From the NCBI RefSeq assembly GCF_015595035.1, contig NZ_JADNRN010000003.1:434001-498000 (forward strand): DNA of 64,000 nucleotides. Reading direction: 5' to 3'. This document shows positions 26,405 through 36,981 of the stretch, piece by piece. A program made the position numbers and the translations under genes. The DNA is from Marinibium conchae (GTDB lineage Bacteria > Pseudomonadota > Gammaproteobacteria > Enterobacterales > Alteromonadaceae). Positions within the stretch are counted from its first letter, which is position 1. Every line of letters begins with the position of its first letter. Under the pieces are notes generated by a model. The model ran no database searches and was not told where the DNA came from. It saw nothing but the letters and a program-made list of their open reading frames with translations.

Positions 26405-28483
26405 TTATTGTTGTTGGTTTTCCACTAGTTTAGGTAATATCGCGTCAAGTGCTTCGGGTTTACCAAAATGATAACCCTGCAGAATATTACAGCCGCCCTC
26501 GGCCAAAATAGCGTGCTGCTCAGCAGTTTCTACTCCCTCTGCACACACATCTAGTTTTAATTGTATTGCCATATCGATGATGGTTTGCGTGACCAAACTT
26601 CCCTGTTCAGACACACCGATGTGATCAACAAATTGCTTGTCAATTTTTAAGGTATCGATATTGATTTGAGTGAGGTAACTTAAAGATGAATAGCCCGTTC
26701 CAAAATCATCTAGGGCGATAGAGCTTCCCATTGCCTTGATGTCTTGAATGGATTCATTTGCACCATCTAAATTATCAAGGTAGGCACTTTCAGTAATTTC
26801 AAACTCTAGTTTTCTAGGGTCGACTTTATGCAGTTTTAAAAACCCTCTAATCATGGGTATTAAGCGCGTATTATTCAAATCGTGTACCGACAAATTTAAC
26901 GCTATTTTAAGCGAATCATTTACCGCAAGAATGTCTTTTGAGTCTATACATACTCTTTCGATTAACCATTCTGTGATTTGTGCAATCTTCCCGCTTTGCT
27001 CAGCAATGGGTATAAACTCAGCAGGTGATACAAAACCAAGTTCTTCGCTAAACCATCTGGCGAGTGCTTCATAGCCGATTATTTTACCGTGTATATCAAC
27101 TTTGGGTTGATAAAACAGCTTAAATTCGCCGTGCGAAATAGCATAGTTAATTGCATTGGCTATCGTCAGTTTACGGCGACTACTCTCTATCATGTCTCGC
27201 GAGAATATTGTGAAGCGGTTGCGACCTTCTGATTTAGAGCGATGCATGGCAATATCGGCATTTGCAACCATTGCGGTAACCAAAAAACTGGCTTCGCTTG
27301 CGCGAGCAACACCAAGGCTGATGCCTACCTGAACATTCCATTGGTCGATGTCAACAGGCTGCGACAAGGCATGTATAAATCTATTGCAGCTTTCTTTTAT
27401 GTGAATATCGTCAATCTTGCCGGGGATCATCGCTAAGAACTCGTCACCGCCCAAACGGGCCAGAGTATGCTCTACGCCCATGCTAATTTGAATGCGCTCA
27501 GCAATAATGCATAGCAGGCGGTCACCAATTTCGTGTCCGAAAGAATCATTCACATTTTTAAAGCCGTCGAGATCGAAGTACATCAGAATAACATCAGAAT
27601 CGCTTGCTTTTGCTTTCCTCGCGGCATCATCTAATAGTTTCATAAAATAGTGACGGTTCGGTAAACCAGTAAGCACATCAAAATTGGCCAGTTGTTCTAG
27701 CTTTTCTTGTTGCTGCTCAAGTAACGCATTCTTTTCTTTATTCTTTTTTACCTCAAGGTTGATGGCTTGAAGCATTGAATTGAGCCCTTCGGTAACAATT
27801 GATATTTCTTTCTTACCGCGAACTTTTGCAATTAACCCATAGTCTTTGCTGTCTTTGATTTTGCGGGTGAATCTAGCAAGCTGCACAAGTGGTCGCAATG
27901 CACGATTTTGAACAATAAAAATTATGATCACGTTAATCAATAAAGTAAGAACCACCCATGGAAAAATTGAAAATAGTAGATCCCGTTTACTCTTGCTCAA
28001 TGGCCCAGACAAATCATTTTCAATAATGAGAAAACCGAGAGAAGCCTGAAAATCACCAATACGTTTCTTTGCTAGGATTTTGTGTTCTGACAAGGTCATA
28101 CCGAATGGCAAAGGTGCATAAGCTCTACCATCAAAATTTGACAAAGCAAGAAGTTCTTCGGGCGTTTTATTGCTGGTGAGGGCCTTACCAAGATAAGCGC
28201 TTATTACCTGGGTATTGTCATCAATTACCAAAGCGAAGCGAACGTTGTCATATTGTTCTAATTGCAAGAGATTGTTCTGAATATCAAATTCATCAGCGTC
28301 GTCGACAAAGGGAATTAAATCAATCGCGAGGTTTTCAGATAAACCGTTAAGGTCGTTGCTGGCAGCTTTTTGATAAAGTGTTTCGTATGCGCTTACCGAA
28401 AACCACAGGATAAGACCACTTACTATGATGATAGAACTCAGTGCCAAGGTGGCAATTTCAATGCGCAAACTCTTAATTAACAT
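26405..28483 (-). CDS. Membrane GGDEF-EAL protein with periplasmic sensor and HAMP
   Basis: The protein has 692 residues. Membrane helix about 11-31, periplasmic sensor about 32-172, second helix about 173-192, HAMP-like linker (about 193-245) and coiled coil, GGDEF (345-349) and EAL (472-474). Both active-site signatures are intact. The inhibitory RxxD site is absent (GVEH instead). It is convergent with the porin/mini-PstS pair, so it may read out what they bind. Confidence 0.93.
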   Translation of the reverse strand: MLIKSLRIEIATLALSSIIIVSGLILWFSVSAYETLYQKAASNDLNGLSENLAIDLIPFVDDADEFDIQNNLLQLEQYDNVRFALVIDDNTQVISAYLGKALTSNKTPEELLALSNFDGRAYAPLPFGMTLSEHKILAKKRIGDFQASLGFLIIENDLSGPLSKSKRDLLFSIFPWVVLTLLINVIIIFIVQNRALRPLVQLARFTRKIKDSKDYGLIAKVRGKKEISIVTEGLNSMLQAINLEVKKNKEKNALLEQQQEKLEQLANFDVLTGLPNRHYFMKLLDDAARKAKASDSDVILMYFDLDGFKNVNDSFGHEIGDRLLCIIAERIQISMGVEHTLARLGGDEFLAMIPGKIDDIHIKESCNRFIHALSQPVDIDQWNVQVGISLGVARASEASFLVTAMVANADIAMHRSKSEGRNRFTIFSRDMIESSRRKLTIANAINYAISHGEFKLFYQPKVDIHGKIIGYEALARWFSEELGFVSPAEFIPIAEQSGKIAQITEWLIERVCIDSKDILAVNDSLKIALNLSVHDLNNTRLIPMIRGFLKLHKVDPRKLEFEITESAYLDNLDGANESIQDIKAMGSSIALDDFGTGYSSLSYLTQINIDTLKIDKQFVDHIGVSEQGSLVTQTIIDMAIQLKLDVCAEGVETAEQHAILAEGGCNILQGYHFGKPEALDAILPKLVENQQQ

Positions 28484-28683
28484 AGATACTCAAACGTTCG
28501 CAGCTCAAAGAGTAGGCCTTTACATACTTTGACACCATCAAGTCATTTGTTGCTTGCTTAATTCCTCTGCAAACAAAACATTAGCTATAACAACCGCAAG
28601 CATTTTTGCGACTTCTGCATTGTACAATTTTTTAGCTATTAGTGGTATCGGCCGACGCTCGAATTACTCGATGGAAAAGTATA

Positions 28684-29166
28684 CTAGGTTGATTTTTGGT
28701 ATGTGATTTTGTTGATAAACCACTCTTTTTCGCCTTCTGGTGTTTTCACCGTGACATTGTCGTCTATCTCTTTTTTCAATAATGCACGAGCCATGGGTGA
28801 ATCGATAGAAATATAGTCTTTTGCATCGCCATAAATTTCCTCTGGCCCGACAATGCGAAAGGCCATTGTTTCGCCTGCCTCATTTTCAATTTCTACATGA
28901 GCGCCAAAGAAGACTTTGCCGTCTTGTTGCGGATGATAATCAACGATAGTGAGTTCGGGCAAGAGCTTGCGAAGGAAGCGCACTCGCCGATCAATTTGCC
29001 TTAATACCCGTTTGTTGAATGTATAATCGGCGTTTTCTGAGCGATCACCTAGGCTCGCCGCCCAGGTCACTATTTTGGTGATTTCTGGTCGTTTGGTGTG
29101 CCACAAGTAATCATGCTCTTGTTTTAGCTTTGTGTAGCCTTCACGGGTGATAAGTTTGGTTTTCAC
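28684..29166 (-). CDS. greB: Transcription elongation factor GreB
   Basis: The protein has 160 residues. An N-terminal coiled-coil hairpin contains the catalytic acidic tip (LGDRSENADY), and a C-terminal FKBP-like domain begins near residue 80. GreB binds in the RNA polymerase secondary channel and stimulates cleavage of backtracked RNA. It diverges from tex, the same arrangement as in many gammaproteobacteria, which favours GreB over GreA. Confidence 0.95.
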   Translation of the reverse strand: MKTKLITREGYTKLKQEHDYLWHTKRPEITKIVTWAASLGDRSENADYTFNKRVLRQIDRRVRFLRKLLPELTIVDYHPQQDGKVFFGAHVEIENEAGETMAFRIVGPEEIYGDAKDYISIDSPMARALLKKEIDDNVTVKTPEGEKEWFINKITYQKST

Positions 29167-29354
29167 TCACTGCTCTCGATTAAATTAACACTTTGTTTCG
29201 ACGTATACGAATTGCTTCGCCTTTGCTGCCAGCCAATGTAGTAAGTTCAGTCGCACACATCAACATAAATTTCTTCCCCCCCTTCTTCACAGTGCTATAA
29301 TCGGCGTTTACAAATATATTTCATTATCCTACAAAATTAACCATAGAGTGTTTC

Positions 29355-31694
29355 ATGATCATCGAGAAAATCGCTTCCGAGCTTCGCGTATCTTCCAAAC
29401 AAATTCAAGCTGCTGTTAATCTACTAGACGAAGGTGCAAGCGTTCCTTTCATAGCCAGATACAGAAAAGAAGCCACTGAGGGTCTCGACGATATTCAATT
29501 ACGCAGCCTTGAGCAACGCTTAGGTTATTTACGTGAATTAGAAGACCGCCGTAAAGTTATCCTTAAGTCAATTGACGAGCAAGGTAAACTAGATGAAAGC
29601 TTACACGCTAAGATACTCGCTGCCGATAATAAAACGTCGCTTGAAGATTTGTACTTACCCTACAAGCCGCGCCGAAGAACAAAAGGCCAGATTGCCATTG
29701 AAGCAGGTTTAGAGCCACTCGCCGACGCACTCTTCAGTGACCCGAGCGCAGAGCCAGAAGTTCTTGCTCAGGATTATATCGACGATGGTGTGAGTGATAC
29801 CAAAGCCGCATTGGATGGGGCAAAATTCATCCTGATGGAGCGCTTTGCTGAAAATGCAGAATTGCTGCAAAGTGTTCGCCAATATCTCACCAAGCAAGCA
29901 CATGTAAAAAGTGTTGTTGCTGCAGGCAAAGAAAGCGAAGGTCAAAAGTATAAAGACTATTTTGACTACTCAGAGAAATACTCAAAAATTCCTTCTCACC
30001 GTGCTTTAGCCATGTTTCGAGGTCGTAACGAAGGTATCTTGTTAATCAATATCGATGCCGATCCGCAACAGGAAGAAGGTGCTCGTCGCTCACATGGTGA
30101 AGATCTTATCGAACAAAACCTTAACTTGCGCCTTAGTGACAGTGCTCGTGACAAATGGCTCAAATCAGTAGTGCAATGGACGTGGAAGATCAAAATTCTA
30201 TTGCACATGGAAACGGAACTTTTTGCTAGTTTGCGTGAACAAGCCGAAGCCGAAGCAATTAAGGTATTTGCCAAGAACCTGAACGATTTGTTGATGGCCG
30301 CCCCTGCTGGCCCGAAAGTCACCATGGGACTCGATCCGGGTATTCGTACTGGCGTGAAATTGGCAATAGTGGATGCCACTGGGAAAGTAATTCATACCAC
30401 GACTCTGTTCCCGCACGCACCACAGAATCAATGGGATAAATCACAGCGTACTTTAGCGACTCTGTGTAAACAACACAAAGTCGATCTTATTAGTATTGGC
30501 AACGGAACAGGCTCACGTGAAACCGACAAACTTGTCGCTGAGATGATGAAAGCCGCCCCCGAGTTAACAGTGCAGCGTATCATTATCAGTGAAGCTGGGG
30601 CCTCGGTATATTCAGCCTCTGAGCTTGCTTCTAATGAGTTGCCCGATATGGATGTTTCACTTCGAGGCGCGGTGTCAATTGCACGCAGATTACAAGACCC
30701 GCTTGCCGAACTTGTAAAAATTGAACCCAAAGCAATTGGTGTCGGGCAATATCAACATGATGTAAGCCAGAGCCAATTGGGCAAATCACTTGATACCGTT
30801 ATTGAAGACTGTGTGAATGCTGTGGGCGTTGATCTCAACACAGCTAGCCCGGCTTTACTCTCACATGTATCGGGTTTGAACAAAACACTGGCCAACAACA
30901 TTGTTTCCTTCCGAGATGCAAATGGCGCATTCACCGACCGCAAAGCATTGAAAAAAGTTGAACGTTTAGGACCAAAGGCATACGAGCAGGCTGCGGGTTT
31001 CTTACGTGTCATGAACGGGAAGAACCCCTTAGATGCATCGGCTGTCCATCCCGAAACTTATAAGGTGGTTGATACCATCGCTAATAAAGTCGATGTTGCC
31101 GTAAACGACATGATTGGCAACACTGACTTATTGAAAAGCCTCAAGCCAGAAGAGTTCGTCACTGAAGAATTTGGTTTGCCTACGCTAAAAGATATTATAA
31201 AAGAGCTCGACAAACCAGGTCGTGACCCACGCCCAGAGTTTAAAACTGCAAGCTTTAAAGAAGGGGTCGAAAGTATTCAAGATCTCAGTGAAGGTATGAT
31301 ATTGGAAGGAGTGGTAAGCAACGTCGCTAACTTTGGTGCCTTTATTGATATTGGCGTGCATCAAGACGGGCTAGTGCATATCTCGGCGATGACCAACACC
31401 TTTATCAGCGACCCGCGCGAAGTTGTAAAAACAGGTGAAGTTGTAAAAGTTAAAGTCATGGAAGTAGACGTAGCGCGTAAACGTATTTCCCTGAGCATGC
31501 GAATGGACGATAGCCCTCAAGCGAGTAATACCAGCAACAAGAGCAAGGAAAAATCGCCTGGTGCTAGAAAGCAATCTAACAGGGGTGGAGGCTCAAATAC
31601 GAACAAGAACAGTAGTTCTTCTAATAAGAAAAGCTTTGGTAACGTTGCTATGGGTAATGCTTTTGCCGACGCATTTGCAAAAGCTAAGAAGTAA
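29355..31694 (+). CDS. tex: Tex family RNA-binding transcription accessory protein
   Basis: The protein has 779 residues. N-terminal Tex helical region, YqgF-like RNase H fold ([10 protein letters not shown] near 326), helix-hairpin-helix repeats (about 490-560), S1 RNA-binding domain (about 644-715, [19 protein letters not shown]), and a low-complexity Ser/Asn/Lys tail of about 60 residues. Tex binds nucleic acid and influences transcription. The full length matches the family. It lies divergent from greB and 3 bases before the YiiX-like gene. Confidence 0.95.
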   Translation: MIIEKIASELRVSSKQIQAAVNLLDEGASVPFIARYRKEATEGLDDIQLRSLEQRLGYLRELEDRRKVILKSIDEQGKLDESLHAKILAADNKTSLEDLYLPYKPRRRTKGQIAIEAGLEPLADALFSDPSAEPEVLAQDYIDDGVSDTKAALDGAKFILMERFAENAELLQSVRQYLTKQAHVKSVVAAGKESEGQKYKDYFDYSEKYSKIPSHRALAMFRGRNEGILLINIDADPQQEEGARRSHGEDLIEQNLNLRLSDSARDKWLKSVVQWTWKIKILLHMETELFASLREQAEAEAIKVFAKNLNDLLMAAPAGPKVTMGLDPGIRTGVKLAIVDATGKVIHTTTLFPHAPQNQWDKSQRTLATLCKQHKVDLISIGNGTGSRETDKLVAEMMKAAPELTVQRIIISEAGASVYSASELASNELPDMDVSLRGAVSIARRLQDPLAELVKIEPKAIGVGQYQHDVSQSQLGKSLDTVIEDCVNAVGVDLNTASPALLSHVSGLNKTLANNIVSFRDANGAFTDRKALKKVERLGPKAYEQAAGFLRVMNGKNPLDASAVHPETYKVVDTIANKVDVAVNDMIGNTDLLKSLKPEEFVTEEFGLPTLKDIIKELDKPGRDPRPEFKTASFKEGVESIQDLSEGMILEGVVSNVANFGAFIDIGVHQDGLVHISAMTNTFISDPREVVKTGEVVKVKVMEVDVARKRISLSMRMDDSPQASNTSNKSKEKSPGARKQSNRGGGSNTNKNSSSSNKKSFGNVAMGNAFADAFAKAKK

Positions 31695-31697
31695 AAC

Positions 31698-32525
31698 ATG
31701 AGCAAGAATAAGCCTTCTCAAAGCGTCGCATCAGTCGATAATAGTGATGCTAAAGAGGGCTTGTTTTCTTCGCTAGGGGCAAAACTAGCCGAGTTCTTGA
31801 GCAAGCCACGCCCTCATTATCAAACATTTTCTACGCTTTCTAAAAAACAACTTAGTGACAACCTTCAAGCTGGTGATCTTGTGCTAGTAGAAGGAAACAG
31901 TCGCATCAGTACTGCAATAAAGTATTTAACTCAGTCTACATGGTCGCATGTAGCTATTTTTATTGGTGAAGGGCGTTTAGATGCAGATGGCACACCAATC
32001 GACCCGCTAATAGAGGCAGATCTCGTTGAAGGCGTGATCGCGGCACCTATTGATAAATATGATGGCTATAATTTACGTATTTGTCGACCAGTGGCACTTA
32101 CTGAGGAAGATAGCGAGAGCCTTGTACAGTTTGTGTTAGCAAGGCTAGGCAGCCAATACGACACCAAGAATATTTTCGACCTTGTGCGTTACTTGTTACC
32201 TGCACCGCCTGTGCCAGAGCGTTATCGCCGTCGCCTACTAACGCTTGGCAGTGGGGATCCGACCAAGGCAATTTGCTCTACCTTGGTATCACAAGCTTTT
32301 CAATCAATTGCTTACCCAATATTACCGCTGCAAGCAGCCGATATTGACGCTAATGCCGATGACCTACAGGGAAGTATTAGGGAAAAGAATACTTACTTTC
32401 ATGCTCGACACTACAGTCATTTTACGCCTCGAGACTTTGACCTTTCGCCCTACTTTAAAGTGGTCAAACCGACACTGCATGCAGGCTTTAATTACAAAAA
32501 TATTAAGTGGGTTGAAAAAAGCTAA
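31698..32525 (+). CDS. YiiX/YebB-like (permuted NlpC/P60) hydrolase
   Basis: The protein has 275 residues and no signal peptide. The segment NLQAGDLVLVEG, then STWSHVAIFIGEG, followed later by CSTLVSQAFQ, fits the permuted papain-like amidase fold of YiiX/YebB, with His in SHVAI and Cys in ICSTLVS as the likely catalytic pair. Such enzymes act on acyl or amide bonds; the substrate is unclear. It probably shares the tex transcript. Its stop codon overlaps that of the convergent GGDEF gene. Confidence 0.8.
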   Translation: MSKNKPSQSVASVDNSDAKEGLFSSLGAKLAEFLSKPRPHYQTFSTLSKKQLSDNLQAGDLVLVEGNSRISTAIKYLTQSTWSHVAIFIGEGRLDADGTPIDPLIEADLVEGVIAAPIDKYDGYNLRICRPVALTEEDSESLVQFVLARLGSQYDTKNIFDLVRYLLPAPPVPERYRRRLLTLGSGDPTKAICSTLVSQAFQSIAYPILPLQAADIDANADDLQGSIREKNTYFHARHYSHFTPRDFDLSPYFKVVKPTLHAGFNYKNIKWVEKS

Positions 32526-34093
32526 AAATCGACAATCGTGTAACGTTTAGCCTTCTGCTTTTTAGTTTCATACATAAGGTCATCGGCCTTTGAAATGAGC
32601 ATATCTAAAGAAGCTTCTTGCTCAGCTCGCAACACAATAACGCCCACGCTAGCGCCTACTTGGACACTTAACTCGCTATTAACCTCAATTTCGGTTGATA
32701 TTTTTTCAATTAATTCTTCGGTAAATATGGGCAGAAATTCCGCATCTTTAAAGGCTAATCCCACAACAAATTCATCACCACCCCAACGAGCAATTACCGA
32801 CTCGTACTTATGCGACAACTCTTGAACCTGACGACTAATGTTTTGCAACACTAGATCACCTGTATCATGGCCGTGGGTGTCATTGATCGGCTTGAATTTA
32901 TCGAGATCGATCATCATTAAGGCAAACAACTGCTTCTCATTATGCTGCTTAAGCAAAAGTTCATTGAGCTTTTGCGCACCAGAGCGCCTATTTAATAAGC
33001 CTGTAAGTGAATCATGGTCGGCCTCATAACGCGCCTTGGCCTCTTGCTTCTTGCGGTCGGTAACATCGTATACTATTACTTCAACCAACTGCTCAGATTC
33101 GGCTCGAGTATTGAGCCGCGTGTCTTGGATAGAAGAAAATAAACAATGTAGATAGCGCTTCTCAGTGCCATTTAATAAAACTAGGTCGATATTTACTTGA
33201 GAAACACCGCTACTCGCTGACAGCAAGCTAATTTGTTTTTTCACCAATTTAGGCGACTCAAACAGATTCGCAAAGTTTAGCCCTTCAACATCACTCCCAA
33301 ACAAGCTCTGAAATGCGGGGTTGGCAATACTGATTTTGCCCTGACTATCAAGCAGCCCTATGCCGGCAGTGGCCTGTTCAAATAACAGTCTGAAGCGTTT
33401 TTGTAATTCTTCAGTAGCTTCCCTGAGTTCACGCTCGGATAAAAACTGAATCTTCAGTGCGCTTATCAGTGAATTCGTTTTTTGCGAAAGCGCCATAATT
33501 TCATCATTGTGCTTGTAGCCAGTATTGATGGGTGTAATTGCTTCGGGCTTATCAGTATCAATTAGGCTCACGGCGTCGGCGAGCGCTTTCAGAGGGTAGG
33601 TTAACTTCATTCTCACATATAGGCCTACGGCTACCGCAATAATGAAACTCAAGCCCATCAGCAAATAAGCATTCTCTAGGCTAGCGCTGGAAGCTTGTAA
33701 CTCGATAAACTCAACGTTAGGTAATACTTCCAATAGTCCAATAATATCATCCTCAATGAAGGGATTGCGTATCACTGCTTCAATTTTCTGACGGCTGGCT
33801 TTGCTCTCGCCAGCGCTGATAGTAAGTTCTTCGCTAGATATAGTGATGGATGCACTGGCAATGAGATCGTTAGCGGTGAGACCATCAACAACTTCCTGAG
33901 CCAATTCCGTATCGATCAAGTAGGCCGCAATGCCTGCGGTATTCACCGCTGACGTAGCTAGTTGAGTAGTAAGTTCTTGGTATTGTTGGGTAGCGGCTTT
34001 AAGCTGATAATAGTAGTTGAAACTAGCAAATACCGTAGATATCGCTAGGGATAACAGAAAAATAACCAAGCTGATGCGCACCGACAATTTCAT
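32522..34093 (-). CDS. Membrane diguanylate cyclase with HAMP and PAS domains (module B)
   Basis: The protein has 523 residues. Helix about 7-27, periplasmic sensor about 28-140, second helix 141-160, HAMP about 161-215, PAS (about 235-345) and GGDEF (438-442). The active site is intact. There is no EAL and no inhibitory RxxD site (YESV in its place). It lies 18 bases downstream of the porin gene, so it is the last gene of the mini-PstS / porin / cyclase operon. Confidence 0.93.
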   Translation of the reverse strand: MKLSVRISLVIFLLSLAISTVFASFNYYYQLKAATQQYQELTTQLATSAVNTAGIAAYLIDTELAQEVVDGLTANDLIASASITISSEELTISAGESKASRQKIEAVIRNPFIEDDIIGLLEVLPNVEFIELQASSASLENAYLLMGLSFIIAVAVGLYVRMKLTYPLKALADAVSLIDTDKPEAITPINTGYKHNDEIMALSQKTNSLISALKIQFLSERELREATEELQKRFRLLFEQATAGIGLLDSQGKISIANPAFQSLFGSDVEGLNFANLFESPKLVKKQISLLSASSGVSQVNIDLVLLNGTEKRYLHCLFSSIQDTRLNTRAESEQLVEVIVYDVTDRKKQEAKARYEADHDSLTGLLNRRSGAQKLNELLLKQHNEKQLFALMMIDLDKFKPINDTHGHDTGDLVLQNISRQVQELSHKYESVIARWGGDEFVVGLAFKDAEFLPIFTEELIEKISTEIEVNSELSVQVGASVGVIVLRAEQEASLDMLISKADDLMYETKKQKAKRYTIVDF

Positions 34094-34111
34094 ATGAATG
34101 CGGCTCTAATG

Positions 34112-35389
34112 TTAAAAGGTGGTGGTGAAGTTAAGGCTAAATACATTGTAACTCAGCTTTTCAGCAGGCGTTAGCAAGCCTTCTTGAACCGAAAAGAAAC
34201 CACTGCCAAATTCTCCGATATCAAAATGATCCACTTGTGCTTTTACTGCCCAAGCGTCACTGAAGTCCCACTTGATGCCTACGCTTATTGAATTCTGATC
34301 AATTGACCCGCCGCGTATCGCCTCATTTGCGCCTGCGGAGATCGCAACCAACTGCTGAAAGGCAAAGTCAGGCAACACCGCTTGCGCGTTAGCATAGTCG
34401 ATAATCTCGGGTTGCATTTGGCGATCATAAAAAGCCGCAGTAATAAACGGTGTGAATCTTTTTATAGGGTAAGCGAGACTAACATAGCCCGACTTAGCGC
34501 TAGCGGCGAGTGCCCATTCTCCTTCATAATCCGAATATTCTGCGATAAGGTCAAAAGAGTCGAAGCTGTATTGTCCGCCGACCGAAACATAGGTGATGCG
34601 CTTGCCATCTGGAATCAGATTATTTTTTAGCTCTAGAGCAAAGGGAACAAAAATAGCTGGCACCAACTGATCTAAGTTTCGGATACCGTCAAGATCGGGA
34701 CTATCAAAATTATCCATCACGGCAGTCAAATAGGCCATGTGAAAACGCCACTCTGTTGACTGAAATTCGATATTTAGTGAACTTAACTCGGTATAATCGA
34801 CAGTCACTTCACCGCCATTCAGTGTATCGTTGAAAGAGCTTTGGCCGTAAGCACCAGAGAACTTTATCGCGCCCCAGTCTACATCCATGGTGTAACTAGC
34901 GTGCAAACCATCCATATTACCTAAGGAGCCAGCGGCAGAATACATCTCAAGTGGCGGTCGCACCCTGTTAAGTAAGTGACCAACATAGCGATAATCGGTG
35001 AATAAATAGCTATTAGTACTAAACCTGCCTATTTTAAATGCCCAGTTCCGGTTTGCCTGGAAGCGAACAAAAGCCAGTTCAACAAAGTTAGTCAGACTAG
35101 TGTTGTCTCTGTCTTGCAAAATGATCTGACCTACTGCGTCAAACTTATCATTGAAGCGGTAGTTTGACTGCAAGCCAACCAAGGTATCGGGTATAAGTGA
35201 CAGGTCTTCCCGCCCATTGTTCAGTAGTGAGCTTCTATACGCAAGTTGCTCAGAATCAGAATAAGTTACCCCAAGGTTTGCAAAACCATTGAAAGAATAC
35301 TCGGCTGAAGCTGCTTTTGAGAACCCAAGGCTAAGGCTCAGAAGCGCACACAAAAGAGAGGCTGTTGTTTTAGTCGAACTGATAAACAA
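34112..35389 (-). CDS. Outer-membrane porin-like beta-barrel (module B)
   Basis: The protein has 425 residues, begins at TTG at 35389 supported by GAGGAG seven bases upstream, and has a signal peptide ending near KAASA. It is barrel-like, with FNGFANLGVTYSDSE at the start, NRNWAFKIGRFST inside, and a terminal Phe (FTTTF). The region WAFKIGRF corresponds to WRFKLGKL of the module A barrel, so the two are paralogues. It overlaps the end of the mini-PstS gene by 20 bases. Confidence 0.8.
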   Translation of the reverse strand: MFISSTKTTASLLCALLSLSLGFSKAASAEYSFNGFANLGVTYSDSEQLAYRSSLLNNGREDLSLIPDTLVGLQSNYRFNDKFDAVGQIILQDRDNTSLTNFVELAFVRFQANRNWAFKIGRFSTNSYLFTDYRYVGHLLNRVRPPLEMYSAAGSLGNMDGLHASYTMDVDWGAIKFSGAYGQSSFNDTLNGGEVTVDYTELSSLNIEFQSTEWRFHMAYLTAVMDNFDSPDLDGIRNLDQLVPAIFVPFALELKNNLIPDGKRITYVSVGGQYSFDSFDLIAEYSDYEGEWALAASAKSGYVSLAYPIKRFTPFITAAFYDRQMQPEIIDYANAQAVLPDFAFQQLVAISAGANEAIRGGSIDQNSISVGIKWDFSDAWAVKAQVDHFDIGEFGSGFFSVQEGLLTPAEKLSYNVFSLNFTTTF

Positions 35390-35882
35390 TTTTCATCTCC
35401 TCAGTCACGTTTGCCGCATTAATATAGGCAATAGCACTCGGGTTTTGCTGAAGCTCCTGTTGGATTTCAGCTACCGATGTCGCTTTATTGGGTCGGGTGG
35501 CTCGTCCTGAGAAAAGTAATCGTGACCAATACGCGTCAATTTTACGTTCACTTTTGCCTACCAAAAGCTGATAAAATGCTTTGCGTTGATTACTTCCTTT
35601 AAAATAGTCGATAGGTGTTGCAGTGCTGCCGTTAGGGAAGTTTTTGAAGCGCCCCATGTAAATGTCAATGAGTTCTTTTTTGGATAAAGCTTCTGTAGAG
35701 CTTGTGCCGTGAACAACGACAACAAGTTGGTCGCTTTTGTCAGTCATGTAGGCTTTAGCTGCCATCGCTGGGCTCGCTATTATTACAGTCGCCAGCAAGC
35801 CTAACGCTACACCTAGTGTTAGCATTAAGTGGATAAATCTGTTGTACCCTGCACCAGCAAACTGTTTTATGCTCAGCTCCAA
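35370..35882 (-). CDS. Miniature PstS-like periplasmic protein (module B)
   Basis: The protein has 170 residues. An unusually long N-terminal region precedes the hydrophobic signal helix (about 18-40, ending PAMAA). The core contains LIDIYMGRFKNFPNG, YWSRLLFSGRATRP and AIAYINAANV, as in small PBP-like proteins. It matches the module A copy in YW-x-(6)-SGR and the closing AYL/AYI segment. It is the first gene of a three-gene operon with the porin and diguanylate cyclase. Confidence 0.8.
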   Translation of the reverse strand: MELSIKQFAGAGYNRFIHLMLTLGVALGLLATVIIASPAMAAKAYMTDKSDQLVVVVHGTSSTEALSKKELIDIYMGRFKNFPNGSTATPIDYFKGSNQRKAFYQLLVGKSERKIDAYWSRLLFSGRATRPNKATSVAEIQQELQQNPSAIAYINAANVTEEMKIVYQFD

Positions 35883-36028
35883 AAAGTCGAAAATAGTGAG
35901 ATTGATATTATAAGGTTTTCGACAAAAATATCTTTAACTTAAGGTGTCGCTTTCACTACATGAGTATATTTTTGCTCGGAATTGACATTTAACTTTGTGT
36001 GATGGCGCAAAGATACTAGACAAAGGTT

Positions 36029-36925
36029 TTAGGCAAAGATATTAAGCTCTAGTGCTTGATTGGAATACAGATTTGCGTTTTGTTGATAAAGTTTTGAAAT
36101 TGTCTCGCTCGCCTTTAGCGTTTTTTCACTGAGCTCTAAACTCACTTTGCTAGGACCAGCATCAGCCGGCGCTGAGCTACTTCCTTTGACTTCGTTCACT
36201 GTAGCGCTCTCACCAGTACTTTGGTCAGCAGCTTCATTCGGATTGCCATTCTGTTTATCCAACTTTTCTTCGGCTATGTCAGCTCTGGCTGCTTGTTCTT
36301 TCTGTGCAGCCTGAGCGGCTACTTTGTAGTCTTGAGCTGAAGGCTCAGCGGGGGCTAAGGCAGCAGCTTGTACTTGTTGCATTTTGCGAACAGTTTGTTC
36401 GGCGGTCTTCTCTTCAGATATATCAATCGATACTTCTCCGCCAACCGCGTAACGTTTTCCATCGGGTCCAGTCTCGTACTCATAGCTTGGTGCGCCAGCG
36501 TATTGCCCACCGGTTGCTGCATGTGCTTGCTCATGCAGTCTCACCTCGGTATCACGCTCTTTCAGCTCTTTTATCTGCTTTTCTTCGCTTTGCCGCTGTT
36601 GCTTTTCTTGCTCCGATTCGGCATTTTCACGCCCAGCACTTTGATCGCTGCCGTTGTCTTTATTCGCGTCACCAGCATTTTGATTAATTAGGGCTTGGTT
36701 AACACTAGGGCGATCATAGGTGGGGTTTTGTAATAGATTGGCGAGGTTGTTCGCTTGGTTGTTGCGGTCAGCTTCTGAACCCAAGCCTTTTTCGGCAGCA
36801 CTCTTTTCGCCCTGAGTCACAGATGGGATGGCTTCACGAAGCACATTGTCTCGACGTGCAGAATCAGTTCCTACATTACTCGTAGGAAATCCAAAACTGT
36901 TAGGTATCGGCGTTACAATGTTCAT
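36029..36925 (-). CDS. SprA-related putative metalloprotease (CJM1_0395 family)
   Basis: The protein has 298 residues: a low-complexity N-terminal half rich in Gln/Asn/Glu, then a conserved block with HEQAH (131-135, an HExxH zinc motif), followed by YEYETGPDGKRYAVGGEV. This block is the hallmark of the SprA-related family. There is no signal peptide and no membrane segment. The C-terminal 100 residues are again low complexity. It is encoded 56 bases downstream of a small flagellar-hook-like gene. Protease activity is predicted only from the motif. Confidence 0.85.
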   Translation of the reverse strand: MNIVTPIPNSFGFPTSNVGTDSARRDNVLREAIPSVTQGEKSAAEKGLGSEADRNNQANNLANLLQNPTYDRPSVNQALINQNAGDANKDNGSDQSAGRENAESEQEKQQRQSEEKQIKELKERDTEVRLHEQAHAATGGQYAGAPSYEYETGPDGKRYAVGGEVSIDISEEKTAEQTVRKMQQVQAAALAPAEPSAQDYKVAAQAAQKEQAARADIAEEKLDKQNGNPNEAADQSTGESATVNEVKGSSSAPADAGPSKVSLELSEKTLKASETISKLYQQNANLYSNQALELNIFA

Positions 36926-36981
36926 TTGCTGTTTGGTGTGCCCTTGTTAATTACTACCCTAATTTGAAATAAAAGCTTTGC

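Noticed and set aside
29709-31705. Several long minus-strand frames inside tex
   Set aside because: They are shadows of the long Tex coding frame. None has a domain or a ribosome-binding site.
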